64,000 bases of DNA from CAZKCI01 sp964584165 (lineage in GTDB: Bacteria > Auribacterota > Erginobacteria > Erginobacterales > CAZKCI01): NCBI GenBank assembly GCA_964584165.1, contig CAZOYW010000011.1, forward strand, positions 20,910-84,909, in the 5' to 3' direction. This document shows, piece by piece, positions 45,406 through 52,190 of the stretch (positions are counted from its first letter, which is position 1; each line of letters begins with the position of its first letter). The notes beneath the pieces were generated by a model, which was not told the origin of the DNA, did not search any database, and saw nothing but the letters and a program-made list of their open reading frames with translations. Both the position numbers and the translations under genes were made by a program.

Positions 45406-46734
45406 ATGGCGGCGAAAACTCTAGTCGAAAAGGTTTGGGCGGCCGGGGTGGTCGGGGCCGGCGGGGCCGGCTTCCCCACCTGGAAGAAGCTCGACGCCCG
45501 GGTCGACACCGTGGTCGCCAACGGGGCCGAGTGCGAGCCGCTCCTGCGCAACGACCAGCGGCTGATGGCCGCCCACGCGGCCGCGGTCGTCCGGGGGGTC
45601 ACGCTCGCGATGGGGGCGACGGGCGCCTCCCGCGGGATCATCGCCCTCAAGAAGAAATACGCCGAGGCCGTCGCCGCCCTCTCCCGCGCGGCCGAATCCG
45701 CCCGGTCCGTCTCCCTCCATCTCCTCGACAGCGTTTACCCCGCCGGGGACGAGTTCGTCCTGGTCTACGAGGCCACCGGGCGGGTGGTTCCCCCCGGGTC
45801 CATCCCCCTGAAGGTGGGGGTGGCGGTGAGCAACGTGGAGACCTTCCTGAACGTCGCCGGGGCGGAGCGGGACGAGCCGGTCGTCTCCCGCTGCCTCACC
45901 GTGACCGGGGCGGTCCGGGAGCCGAAGGTCATCCGCCTCCCGATCGGGGCGAGCATCGCGGCCGCGATCGAGAGCGCGGGGGGAACCCCCCTCCGGGAAT
46001 TCGCCGTCGTCTCCGGGGGACCGATGATGGGCGCGCTGGCTCCGACCGAACAGCCGGTGACCAAGACCACCTCCTCGTTGATCGTCCTCCCCCCCGAACA
46101 CCCCGTGGTCGCCCGCAAATCCCGCGCCCTGGGATTCGACCTCCGGGCCATCCAGGAAACCTGCTGCCAGTGCGATTACTGCACGCTGGTCTGCCCCCGC
46201 ACCCTCCTCGGCCACGATTTCAAGCCCCACCTGGTCATGCGCTCGCTCGCGCTCGGCCTCCCCTACCCCGCCGCCCGGGGCGTCTCCGCCGCCGCCGCCT
46301 GCTGCGCCTGCGACCTCTGCGGCGTCTACGCCTGCCCGATGGGCCTCCCGATCGGCCGCTACAACAAGCAGGTGGCGGCCAAGCTCAAGGAGATGGACTG
46401 GGCCCGCAGCCGGGCGCAGGAAGCCTGCGTCCCCTCCCCCCTGCGGGAGGCGTCCCTGATCCCGGTCTCCCGCCTGACCGAGCGGCTCTCCCTGAAGGAG
46501 TTCGACCGCCCCCTCCCGTTCGACGAGCGGGAGGTTTCAGTCCCCCGGGTGGCCATCCCCCTCCGCCAGCACCTGGGGGCGGCGGCCCGGCCGGCCGTGA
46601 AGAAAGGCGCCCGGGTCGAGCGGGGAGACCTGATCGGCGACCTTCCCCGGGAGACGATGGGCGCCCGCGTCCACGCCTCGATCTCCGGGAAAGTGGTCTC
46701 CGTCGACGAGGAGAGGGTCATCATCTCGTCATGA
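45406..46734 (+). CDS. PduS/RnfC-like flavo-iron-sulfur electron transfer protein
   Basis: 442 residues from ATG 45406. RnfC/NuoF-like N-terminal FMN/NADH region: 'AGVVGAGGAGFPTWKKL', 'VVANGAECEPLLRNDQRLM', 'YPAGDEFVLVYEATGR', and an SLBB-like segment 'EPKVIRLPIGASIAAAIESAGG'. Two [4Fe-4S] motifs follow: 'CCQCDYCTLVCP' (CX2CX2CX3CP) and 'CCACDLCGVYACP' (CX2CX2CX4C). A C-terminal barrel-sandwich part ends the protein. In Salmonella, PduS reduces corrinoid and is proposed to pass electrons through the shell with PduT. The next gene here is PduT-like, so the pair probably re-oxidises NADH inside the compartment. No B12 enzyme is in the window, so cobalamin reduction is not implied. Confidence 0.92.
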   Translation: MAAKTLVEKVWAAGVVGAGGAGFPTWKKLDARVDTVVANGAECEPLLRNDQRLMAAHAAAVVRGVTLAMGATGASRGIIALKKKYAEAVAALSRAAESARSVSLHLLDSVYPAGDEFVLVYEATGRVVPPGSIPLKVGVAVSNVETFLNVAGAERDEPVVSRCLTVTGAVREPKVIRLPIGASIAAAIESAGGTPLREFAVVSGGPMMGALAPTEQPVTKTTSSLIVLPPEHPVVARKSRALGFDLRAIQETCCQCDYCTLVCPRTLLGHDFKPHLVMRSLALGLPYPAARGVSAAAACCACDLCGVYACPMGLPIGRYNKQVAAKLKEMDWARSRAQEACVPSPLREASLIPVSRLTERLSLKEFDRPLPFDEREVSVPRVAIPLRQHLGAAARPAVKKGARVERGDLIGDLPRETMGARVHASISGKVVSVDEERVIISS

Positions 46735-46746
46735 TCTGGGGAGGTA

Positions 46747-46788
46747 TCAGGGTTCAGGGTTCAGGGTTCAGAGTTAAAGGTTCAAGGA
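46747..46788. repeat. 7-bp micro-tandem repeat (GGTTCAG family)
   Basis: TCA then GGTTCAG repeated three times with decayed copies AGTTAAA and GGTTCAA, right after the PduS-like gene. Confidence 0.88.
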
Positions 46789-46825
46789 TCGACGGCAAAC
46801 GGATCTCTTCTGTCCTGGAACATAA

Positions 46826-46852
46826 TTAAATTTTTCCGGAGGAAAAATTTAA
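46826..46852 (+). promoter_or_regulatory. AT-rich hairpin overlapping the PduT-like ribosome binding site
   Basis: Perfect 12-bp stem TTAAATTTTTCC (46826-46837) with GGAAAAATTTAA (46841-46852) and a GGA loop. The ribosome binding site GGAGG (46838-46842) is the loop plus the first two stem bases; the ATG follows 2 nt after the stem. Same geometry as at 42843 and 57106. Confidence 0.72.
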
Positions 46853-46853
46853 A

Positions 46854-47402
46854 ATGGACCCCGCCATCGCTTTCATCGAGTTCAACTCGGTCGCCGCCGG
46901 CATCTTCGCCACCGATGCCGCGGCCAAGAAGGCCGAGGTCACCGTCCTCGACTCCAAGTCGGTCTGCCCGGGGAAGTACAGCATCCTGATCTCGGGCCTG
47001 ACCGGGCCGGTCGAGGAGTCGCTCCAGGCCGGGATCGCGGCCGGGGCCGACGCCGTCACCGACCACCTCTTCCTGCCCCAGGTCCACCCCCAGGTCATCC
47101 CGGCGATCCTGGCCGCCACGCCCGGGGGGGACCTCGCCGCCCTGGGGGTGATCGAGACCTTCACCATCCCCTCCTGCATCCAGGCCTCCGACGCCGCCGC
47201 CAAGGCGGCGGAGATCCGCCTCCTCGAGATCCGCCTGGCCAACGGCCTGGGGGGAAAGTGCTACGTCGTCCTCACCGGGGAGATCCCCGACGTCGAAGCG
47301 GCGATGGCGGCCGGGGAAGCGAAGGCGAGGGAGATCGGGGCCCTGGTCCGGACCGCGGTCATCCCCCGCCCCCACCCCGACCTGGCCCGGTTCATCCTCT
47401 AA
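46854..47402 (+). CDS. PduT-like BMC-T shell protein with iron-sulfur Cys
   Basis: 182 residues with two BMC domains ('AIAFIEFNSVAAGIFATDAAAKKAEVTVLDSKSVCPGKYSILISG' and 'ALGVIETFTIPSCIQASDAAAKAAEIRLLEIRLANGLGGKCYVVLTG'). Cys38 in 'SKSVCPGKY' matches in number and setting the Cys38 by which PduT trimers hold a central [4Fe-4S] cluster. A second Cys lies at the equivalent loop of domain 2 ('IPSCIQ'). The predicted role is an electron conduit through the shell, partnered with the PduS-like protein encoded just upstream. Confidence 0.93.
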   Translation: MDPAIAFIEFNSVAAGIFATDAAAKKAEVTVLDSKSVCPGKYSILISGLTGPVEESLQAGIAAGADAVTDHLFLPQVHPQVIPAILAATPGGDLAALGVIETFTIPSCIQASDAAAKAAEIRLLEIRLANGLGGKCYVVLTGEIPDVEAAMAAGEAKAREIGALVRTAVIPRPHPDLARFIL

Positions 47403-47429
47403 AACCACGATGATTGGACAGCGCACAGC

Positions 47430-47560
47430 GGAGTATTGGAGCAATGGAGTACCGGAGTATTGGGCTTCCGCGAACGACGGATTGGTTCTCCATTACTCCA
47501 TTACTCCACTACTCCATTACTCCTGCGTTCGATCACTCCACCACTCCACCACTCCACCCG
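47430..47560. repeat. 8-bp micro-tandem repeats in inverted arrangement
   Basis: GGAGTATT/GGAGCAAT/GGAGTACC units (47430-47463) face CTCCATTA/CTCCACTA units (about 47488-47524) and CACTCCAC units (about 47535-47558). Period mostly 8; it ends 5 bp before the aldolase ATG, so that gene has no normal ribosome binding site. Confidence 0.82.
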
Positions 47561-47564
47561 TATC

Positions 47565-48311
47565 ATGACCGACTACGCCCTCCGCCGCGAGATGGTCGAG
47601 ATCGGCCGCGCCATGTACGAGAAGGAGCTGGTGGCCGCCAGCGACGGCAACCTCTCCGTCCGCCTCGGCCCGAACGAGTTCCTGATCACCCCCACCGGGT
47701 CCTGCCTCGGCCTCCTCAAGGCCTCCGAACTAGTGGTCATCGACTCCGAGGGCCGGCCGGCCGGTTCCGCCGGACGCCCCACCTCCGAGTTCCGCCTCCA
47801 CCTCGAGGTCTACCGTCGCCGACCGGACGTCTCCTCCGTCGTCCACGCCCATCCTCCCCTCTGCACCGCCTTCTCGGTGGCCGGCGCGTCGCTCGAGGAG
47901 TGCGTCCTCCCCGAGGTGGCCTTCACCCTGGGCGCGATCCCCACCACCGACTACGCCACCCCCACCACCGACGAGCCGCCGCGGGTCATCCGCGACTACA
48001 TCGGCCAGTGCGACGCCATGATCCTCGACCGCCACGGGACGCTCACCGTGGGAGGGAGCCTCCGGGAGGCCTTCTTCAAGCTCGACAAGCTCGAGCACAC
48101 CGCCCGGGTCGTCCTGGCCGCGAGGATCCTGGGGAAGGTCCGGGTCCTCACGGGGCCCCAGGTGGAGAAGCTGATGGAGGCCCGGAAGAGCCTGGGCCTG
48201 CAGGGGAAGCAGATCCGCTGCGTCCACTGCACCAGCGGCGCCGGGCCAGCCGCCGGCGACGACCTGGTCGCCAAAATCTCCGGCGAGGTGCTGAGGGTCC
48301 TCGGCAAGTAG
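47565..48311 (+). CDS. Class II aldolase (fuculose/rhamnulose-1-phosphate aldolase family), likely encapsulated
   Basis: 248 residues. Zinc ligands His94 and His96 (VVHAHPP) and His157 (DRHGTL), catalytic Glu75 (TSEFRLHLE), and phosphate-binding 'ASDGNLSVR' and 'TPTGS' loops are all present. The family cleaves ketose-1-phosphates such as L-fuculose- or L-rhamnulose-1-phosphate to DHAP plus L-lactaldehyde. Beyond the usual end (about residue 208) there is a linker with a Cys pair (CVHC) and Gly/Ala/Pro, then an amphipathic helix 'GDDLVAKISGEVLRVLGK', a probable C-terminal encapsulation peptide as seen in aldolase-type microcompartments. ATG 47565 is chosen over an upstream start inside the repeat tract. 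Confidence 0.92.
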   Translation: MTDYALRREMVEIGRAMYEKELVAASDGNLSVRLGPNEFLITPTGSCLGLLKASELVVIDSEGRPAGSAGRPTSEFRLHLEVYRRRPDVSSVVHAHPPLCTAFSVAGASLEECVLPEVAFTLGAIPTTDYATPTTDEPPRVIRDYIGQCDAMILDRHGTLTVGGSLREAFFKLDKLEHTARVVLAARILGKVRVLTGPQVEKLMEARKSLGLQGKQIRCVHCTSGAGPAAGDDLVAKISGEVLRVLGK

Positions 48312-48445
48312 CTTCTGTCACCAAGGCACAAAGGCAACCAGCGGCACAAAGACGGATCGGCTCTGATCGCCCGGATCGATTTGGGGAAGGGGCTTCTCGC
48401 TTGCCCCGATTGCTGTTTGTCGGGGCCCCGATCCTTCAGGAATCC

Positions 48446-48727
48446 ATGAACAAACCATCGCCCAACCAACCCGCTGCCGACGTTCCCGAGATCATGACCA
48501 TCGGCCAGGTGGCGGTCTACCTCCAGCTCAATAAGCAGGTGGTCTACCGCCACGTCCGCAAGGGGAACATCCCGGTCAGCCGCATCGGCGCCACGCTCCG
48601 CTTCAAGAAGTCGATCATCGACCGCTGGCTCGCCGACTCGGCGTTGAGCAGCCTGCGGAGCGCCCCCCCGGGAGCGGGGACGGCCTCGCCGGGGGAGCCC
48701 TCCACCTTCGACCTGAGCGTGGACTGA
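48446..48727 (+). CDS. Excisionase-type helix-turn-helix DNA-binding protein
   Basis: 93 residues. Central HTH_17/MerR-like domain 'IMTIGQVAVYLQLNKQVVYRHVRKGNIPVSRIGATLRFKKSIIDRWL' flanked by short disordered tails (Pro/Ala at the N-terminus; Pro/Gly/Ser with acidic end 'STFDLSVD'). No integrase or phage genes are nearby, so it is more likely a small regulator than a phage excisionase. Last gene of the microcompartment group, 134 bp after the aldolase; it may control the operon. Confidence 0.78.
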   Translation: MNKPSPNQPAADVPEIMTIGQVAVYLQLNKQVVYRHVRKGNIPVSRIGATLRFKKSIIDRWLADSALSSLRSAPPGAGTASPGEPSTFDLSVD

Positions 48728-48787
48728 GACAACGGTTATATTCAATCGTCTGTTGAAAATGCCGGGCCCAAGCCGGCCGAGCTCATA

Positions 48788-48815
48788 GATCGGGGCAAGG
48801 ACATTCGTCCCACCA
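48788..48815. repeat. Extragenic palindrome copy
   Basis: GATCGGGGCAAGGACATTCG followed by TCCCACCA, a decayed member of the GGGGCGAGACGCCCC family. The hypothetical gene's AAGGAG site follows directly. Confidence 0.5.
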
Positions 48816-48831
48816 CAAGGAGCACCGAAAC

Positions 48832-49197
48832 ATGAAAATCAGCGGCGACGCCATCCCCAACCCCGAGAAACTCGCCTCCGAGATCGCGGCCGAGACGGAC
48901 CGCCTGCGGAAGGAAGGGAAGATCCCCGAGCGCGACGAGCGGCTGGAGCGGGCCTTCGCCGCCTTCGCCGGCGGGAAGGAGTCCCAGGACGCGCTGGCGC
49001 TGGCCCGGTCCAGCGCCGGGATCTTCGACCGAGAATCGCTGGTCCGGAAAGCCGGGCCGGCCGGGCCCCTGGTCCGGGCGGGCATCAGGTTTCTGGCCCG
49101 GCTCATGCGCGACCAGGAGATCTTCAACTCCGTCGTCCTGGAGATCCTGGAGGAGCAGGAGAAAAGGATCGCCCTCCTGGAAAAAAGAGAGAAGTAA
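48832..49197 (+). CDS. Hypothetical protein, helical, possible C-terminal coiled coil
   Basis: 121 residues, not recognised. Highly charged and mostly helical by composition: an N-terminal region with 'EIAAETDRLRKEGKIPERDERLERAFAAF', a middle 'GPAGPLVRAGIRFLARLM' that could be amphipathic, and a C-terminal heptad-like stretch 'NSVVLEILEEQEKRIALLEKRE'. A good AAGGAG ribosome binding site lies 9 nt before the ATG. It precedes two glycosyltransferases of the same strand, so it may be a small partner or scaffold for them; no motif supports a specific role. Confidence 0.7.
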   Translation: MKISGDAIPNPEKLASEIAAETDRLRKEGKIPERDERLERAFAAFAGGKESQDALALARSSAGIFDRESLVRKAGPAGPLVRAGIRFLARLMRDQEIFNSVVLEILEEQEKRIALLEKREK

Positions 49198-49317
49198 AGG
49201 GTTAGGGCCAAGAAGTGGGTTCGGTCGATGGGTTAAGTCCATGGGCTGTCCGGTCCCACCAACTTCACCCCTTCCCAGACCCACATCCTAACCCTCTCCC
49301 ATTGACCGGCAGCTAAA

Positions 49318-50385
49318 GTGCCCAACTCCATCCACCAACTCCTGGAAGTCTTCGACGAGGCCGACGCCCAGGGCGCGATGGCCCTCCGCCTGCGCGACAT
49401 CTTCCGCCGTTGGGGCTTCGCCTCCGAGATCTACGCCGGGATCGTCGCTTCCGGCCGCGCGGGCGCCCTGGCATTGTCCAGCTTGGAGGAGCCCGGAGAC
49501 CGCGAAGATATCCTCGTCTTCCACTACTCGATCGGCGCGGGCGCGCTCGAGGGGTTCCTGCGCACCCTTCGCCGCCAGGTCATCGTCTACCACAACGTGA
49601 CCCCGGCGGAGTATTTCGAAGGCTGGGACGCGCGCGCGGCCGGGCAGTGCCGCCGGGGGCGCCATGACCTCTCCCGGCTGCTCCCCACCTGCGATCTCGC
49701 CCTGGCGGTTTCCCGCTTCAACGCGGCCGAGCTCGCCGGCCTCGGCTTCCCCCGCGTCGCCGTCCTCCCCTTCCCCGTCGATTTCGCCCGCCTCGATCGA
49801 CCGGCGCCCGCCCGCCCCGGCAAGTCCGCCGGGAGAAGGGACGGCCCGGGGCTCCTCTTCGTGGGGCGGATCGCCCCCAACAAGCGCCTGGAGGAGATCG
49901 TCCGGGCCTTTTACTTCTTCCAGAAATGCTTCCAGCCCTCGGCCCGGCTCACCCTGGTCGGCGCCGCCAGTCTCTCCGCCTACTCCGCCGCCCTCAACCG
50001 CCTGGTCGGCGAACTCCGCCTGGAAGGGTCGGTCCGTTTCTCCGGGAAGGTCAGCGCGGCCGAGCTCGCCGCCGCCTACCGGTCGGCCGATCTCTTTCTC
50101 TGCCTGAGCGACCACGAGGGGTTCGGCGTGCCCCTGCTGGAGGCGATGCACTGCGGAGTTCCGGTCGTCGCCTTCGCCGCCGGAGCCGTCCCGGAGACGC
50201 TCGGGAAAGCGGGACTCCTGATCGACCGGAAGGAACCCGCGGCGATCGCGGTCTTGCTGAACCGCCTCCTCGCCGACCCGGATTTGAGAAACGCGGTCCT
50301 GGAATCCCAGGCCCGCCGGATCAAGGCAGTCGCCGCCTACCCGTTCGAGGAGAAGCTTCGCCAGGCCCTGATGCCGCTGCTGTAA
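49318..50385 (+). CDS. Glycosyltransferase family 4 protein (first of a paralogous pair)
   Basis: 355 residues from GTG 49318. GT-B fold: N-terminal 'SIHQLLEVFDEADAQGAMALRLRDIFRRWGFASEIYAG', 'VIVYHNVTPAEYF' and 'DLALAVSRFNAAELAGLGF'; donor domain 'LLFVGRIAPNKRLEEIVRAFYFF' and 'FLCLSDHEGFGVPLLEAMHCGVPVVAF' with the EX7E motif. Similar in length and motif order to the gene at 50711, so the two arose by duplication. Upstream (49199-49317) is an imperfect inverted repeat made of GGGTTAGG / CCTAACCC-type units, and no ribosome binding site is obvious. Confidence 0.9.
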   Translation: MPNSIHQLLEVFDEADAQGAMALRLRDIFRRWGFASEIYAGIVASGRAGALALSSLEEPGDREDILVFHYSIGAGALEGFLRTLRRQVIVYHNVTPAEYFEGWDARAAGQCRRGRHDLSRLLPTCDLALAVSRFNAAELAGLGFPRVAVLPFPVDFARLDRPAPARPGKSAGRRDGPGLLFVGRIAPNKRLEEIVRAFYFFQKCFQPSARLTLVGAASLSAYSAALNRLVGELRLEGSVRFSGKVSAAELAAAYRSADLFLCLSDHEGFGVPLLEAMHCGVPVVAFAAGAVPETLGKAGLLIDRKEPAAIAVLLNRLLADPDLRNAVLESQARRIKAVAAYPFEEKLRQALMPLL

Positions 50386-50710
50386 CTACGAATTTCGCGA
50401 ATTGACCCGGACGGGGCTTGACCAAATAGAACTACGAATTGCGCGAATTTCGCGAATTAGCCCGGGAGAGTCCTGAATAAGCATAACTACGAATTTCACG
50501 CCTGCCTGTTGGTAGGCAGGGATTTCGCGAATTCGTAGTACTATATCGGCGAGCCAAGCCAATTCGCGCAATTCGTAGTTCTATCTCGTTGAGCCAAGCC
50601 AATTCGCGGAATTCGCGTAATTCGTAGTTCTATATCGTTGAGCCAAGCCAATTCGCGGAATTCGCGTAATTCGTAGTTCTATATCGTTGAGCCAAGCCAA
50701 TTCGTAGTCT
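50386..50710. repeat. 9-bp micro-tandem repeat block (AATTCGCGN family)
   Basis: About 325 bp with no gene. It is built of AATTCGCGG / AATTCGCGT / AATTCGTAG units and longer repeats carrying CTATATCGTTGAGCCAAGCC; two ~50-bp copies lie around 50600-50690. Both orientations are present (GCGAATTACG and its complement). The block runs to the base before the next gene's ATG. Confidence 0.9.
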
Positions 50711-51778
50711 ATGACCATCGCCGTCCACCAGCTCCTGCCCGTCCTCCACCGGGAGGACGCCATCGGCAACTATGCCCTGAACTTGCGCGCTTTCTTCCGG
50801 GGCAAGGGGTTCGACTCCTCCATCTTCGTCTACCGGCGTGACCACGACGACCGCGAATCCCTGCCTTGGGAAGCCCACCGGAAGGCGAGCTCCCGGAACA
50901 ACATCGTCCTCCTCCACACCGCCGTCGCCTCCCCCCTGGACGAGTATTTCCGCTCCCTCCCGGACAAGAAGATCCTCGCCTACCACAATATCACCCCCTA
51001 CGAGCACCTCGTCCATACCGACCCCCGGGGCGCCCGCTCCTCCTGGCTCGCCCGCCGGACCCTCCGCTTGCTCGCCCCCGCCGTCCACTCCGCCGTCGCC
51101 GACTCCGCCTTCAACGCGGCCGAACTCGCCGCCCTGGGCTTCCCCGCCCCGGCCGTCATCCCCCTGATCTTCGACTGGGCCCGCCTGGAGGGGGAAGCGG
51201 ACGAGGAGCTCCTCCTCCGCCTCGGGGGGGGGAAGGCCACCGTCCTCTTCGTGGGCAAGCTAGCTCCCCACAAGAAGCAGGAGGAAGCGATCAAAGTCTT
51301 CTACCGCTACCACCGCTCCTGGAACCCCTCCTCCCGCCTCCTCCTGGTCGGAGACTACTCGGGCGACCCCGCCTATGCGCGCTCCCTCTTCAGCCTGGTC
51401 GAGCGGCTCGGGCTCGAGGACGTGGTCTTCGCCGGCCGGGTCACGGCCGCGGAGCTCCGCGCCTGCTACCACCGGGCCCGGGCCTTCCTCTGCCTGAGCG
51501 AGCACGAGGGCTTCGGCGTCCCCCTGGTGGAGTCCCTCTTCTACCGCGTCCCGATCTTGGCCTACGCTTCGACCGCCGTGCCCGAAACCTTGCACGGGGC
51601 GGGGATCGTCTTCACGGAAAAAAATCCGGAGGAGATCGCCTGCCTTCTCCACCGGACCGTCTCCGACCGGGATTTCCGGGAGCGCGTCCTGAAAATCCAG
51701 GACGAGCGACTCCGCTACTTCCACAACTACGACTATCGCTCCGCCTGGGACGCCGTCCTCGCCCCCCTCCTCTCCTGA
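50711..51778 (+). CDS. Glycosyltransferase family 4 protein (second of a paralogous pair)
   Basis: 355 residues, ATG 50711. Same architecture as the gene at 49318: 'TIAVHQLLPVLHREDAIGNYALNLRAFFRGKGF', 'ILAYHNITPYEHL', 'SAVADSAFNAAELAALGFP', 'LFVGKLAPHKKQEEAIKVFYRY' and 'FLCLSEHEGFGVPLVESLFYRVPILAY' (EX7E). It probably adds a different sugar or residue in the same glycan. The repeat block abuts the start codon, so there is no Shine-Dalgarno sequence; translation may be leaderless-like or coupled. Confidence 0.9.
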   Translation: MTIAVHQLLPVLHREDAIGNYALNLRAFFRGKGFDSSIFVYRRDHDDRESLPWEAHRKASSRNNIVLLHTAVASPLDEYFRSLPDKKILAYHNITPYEHLVHTDPRGARSSWLARRTLRLLAPAVHSAVADSAFNAAELAALGFPAPAVIPLIFDWARLEGEADEELLLRLGGGKATVLFVGKLAPHKKQEEAIKVFYRYHRSWNPSSRLLLVGDYSGDPAYARSLFSLVERLGLEDVVFAGRVTAAELRACYHRARAFLCLSEHEGFGVPLVESLFYRVPILAYASTAVPETLHGAGIVFTEKNPEEIACLLHRTVSDRDFRERVLKIQDERLRYFHNYDYRSAWDAVLAPLLS

Positions 51779-52190
51779 TCCCCCCGCTTGGCCTGGCCTG
51801 AAAACCTCTGTCCGCGAATCGGCTTGGCTTGGCAATAGAATTCCACGAATTAGCACGCTTGCCCGCCGTAGCCCGACTAGTCGGGGCGGAGGCGGGAATT
51901 TTCACGAATGGGCCGGGTGGGCTTGGATTTTTAACCGCGAATAACGCGAATAAAACGCGGATGGGCGCGGCAAACGATCCCCGCGGAGCCTCGGGAGAGG
52001 CGACGCTATAACGACTTCGAACGGCAAGGCCGAAACAGCATCATGACCCCCCAGTAAAAACGCGGGCCGTTTCCGGCCCGCGCTTTTCATTCGCGTAATT
52101 CGCGAAATTCGTAGTTAATTTCAGTGAGCCAAGCACATTCGCGCTTTATTCGCGGTTAAAGCGCCGAGCCAGAGCCAGGCCGATCCGCGG
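51779..52190. other. Intergenic region with repeats, no gene
   Basis: Holds AATTCGCG/AATAACGCG-type 9-bp repeat fragments (51826-51960 and 52086-52165), a GATTAGTCGGGGCGG-like patch, and the terminator at 52061-52082. No coding potential that I trust. Confidence 0.6.
52061..52082. terminator. Bidirectional rho-independent terminator
   Basis: Perfect 9-bp stem CGCGGGCCG / CGGCCCGCG with a TTTC loop, preceded by AAAAA and followed by CTTTTC. It can serve the minus-strand amidohydrolase (U-tract from the A-run) and the plus-strand glycosyltransferase. Confidence 0.8.

Noticed and set aside
48446..48727. Phage or integrative element excisionase marking a mobile island
   Set aside because: No integrase, att-like direct repeats or tRNA target next to it; the context is metabolic.
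50386..50710. CRISPR-like or satellite array
   Set aside because: Units are 9 bp without unique spacers; it is a micro-tandem repeat block.
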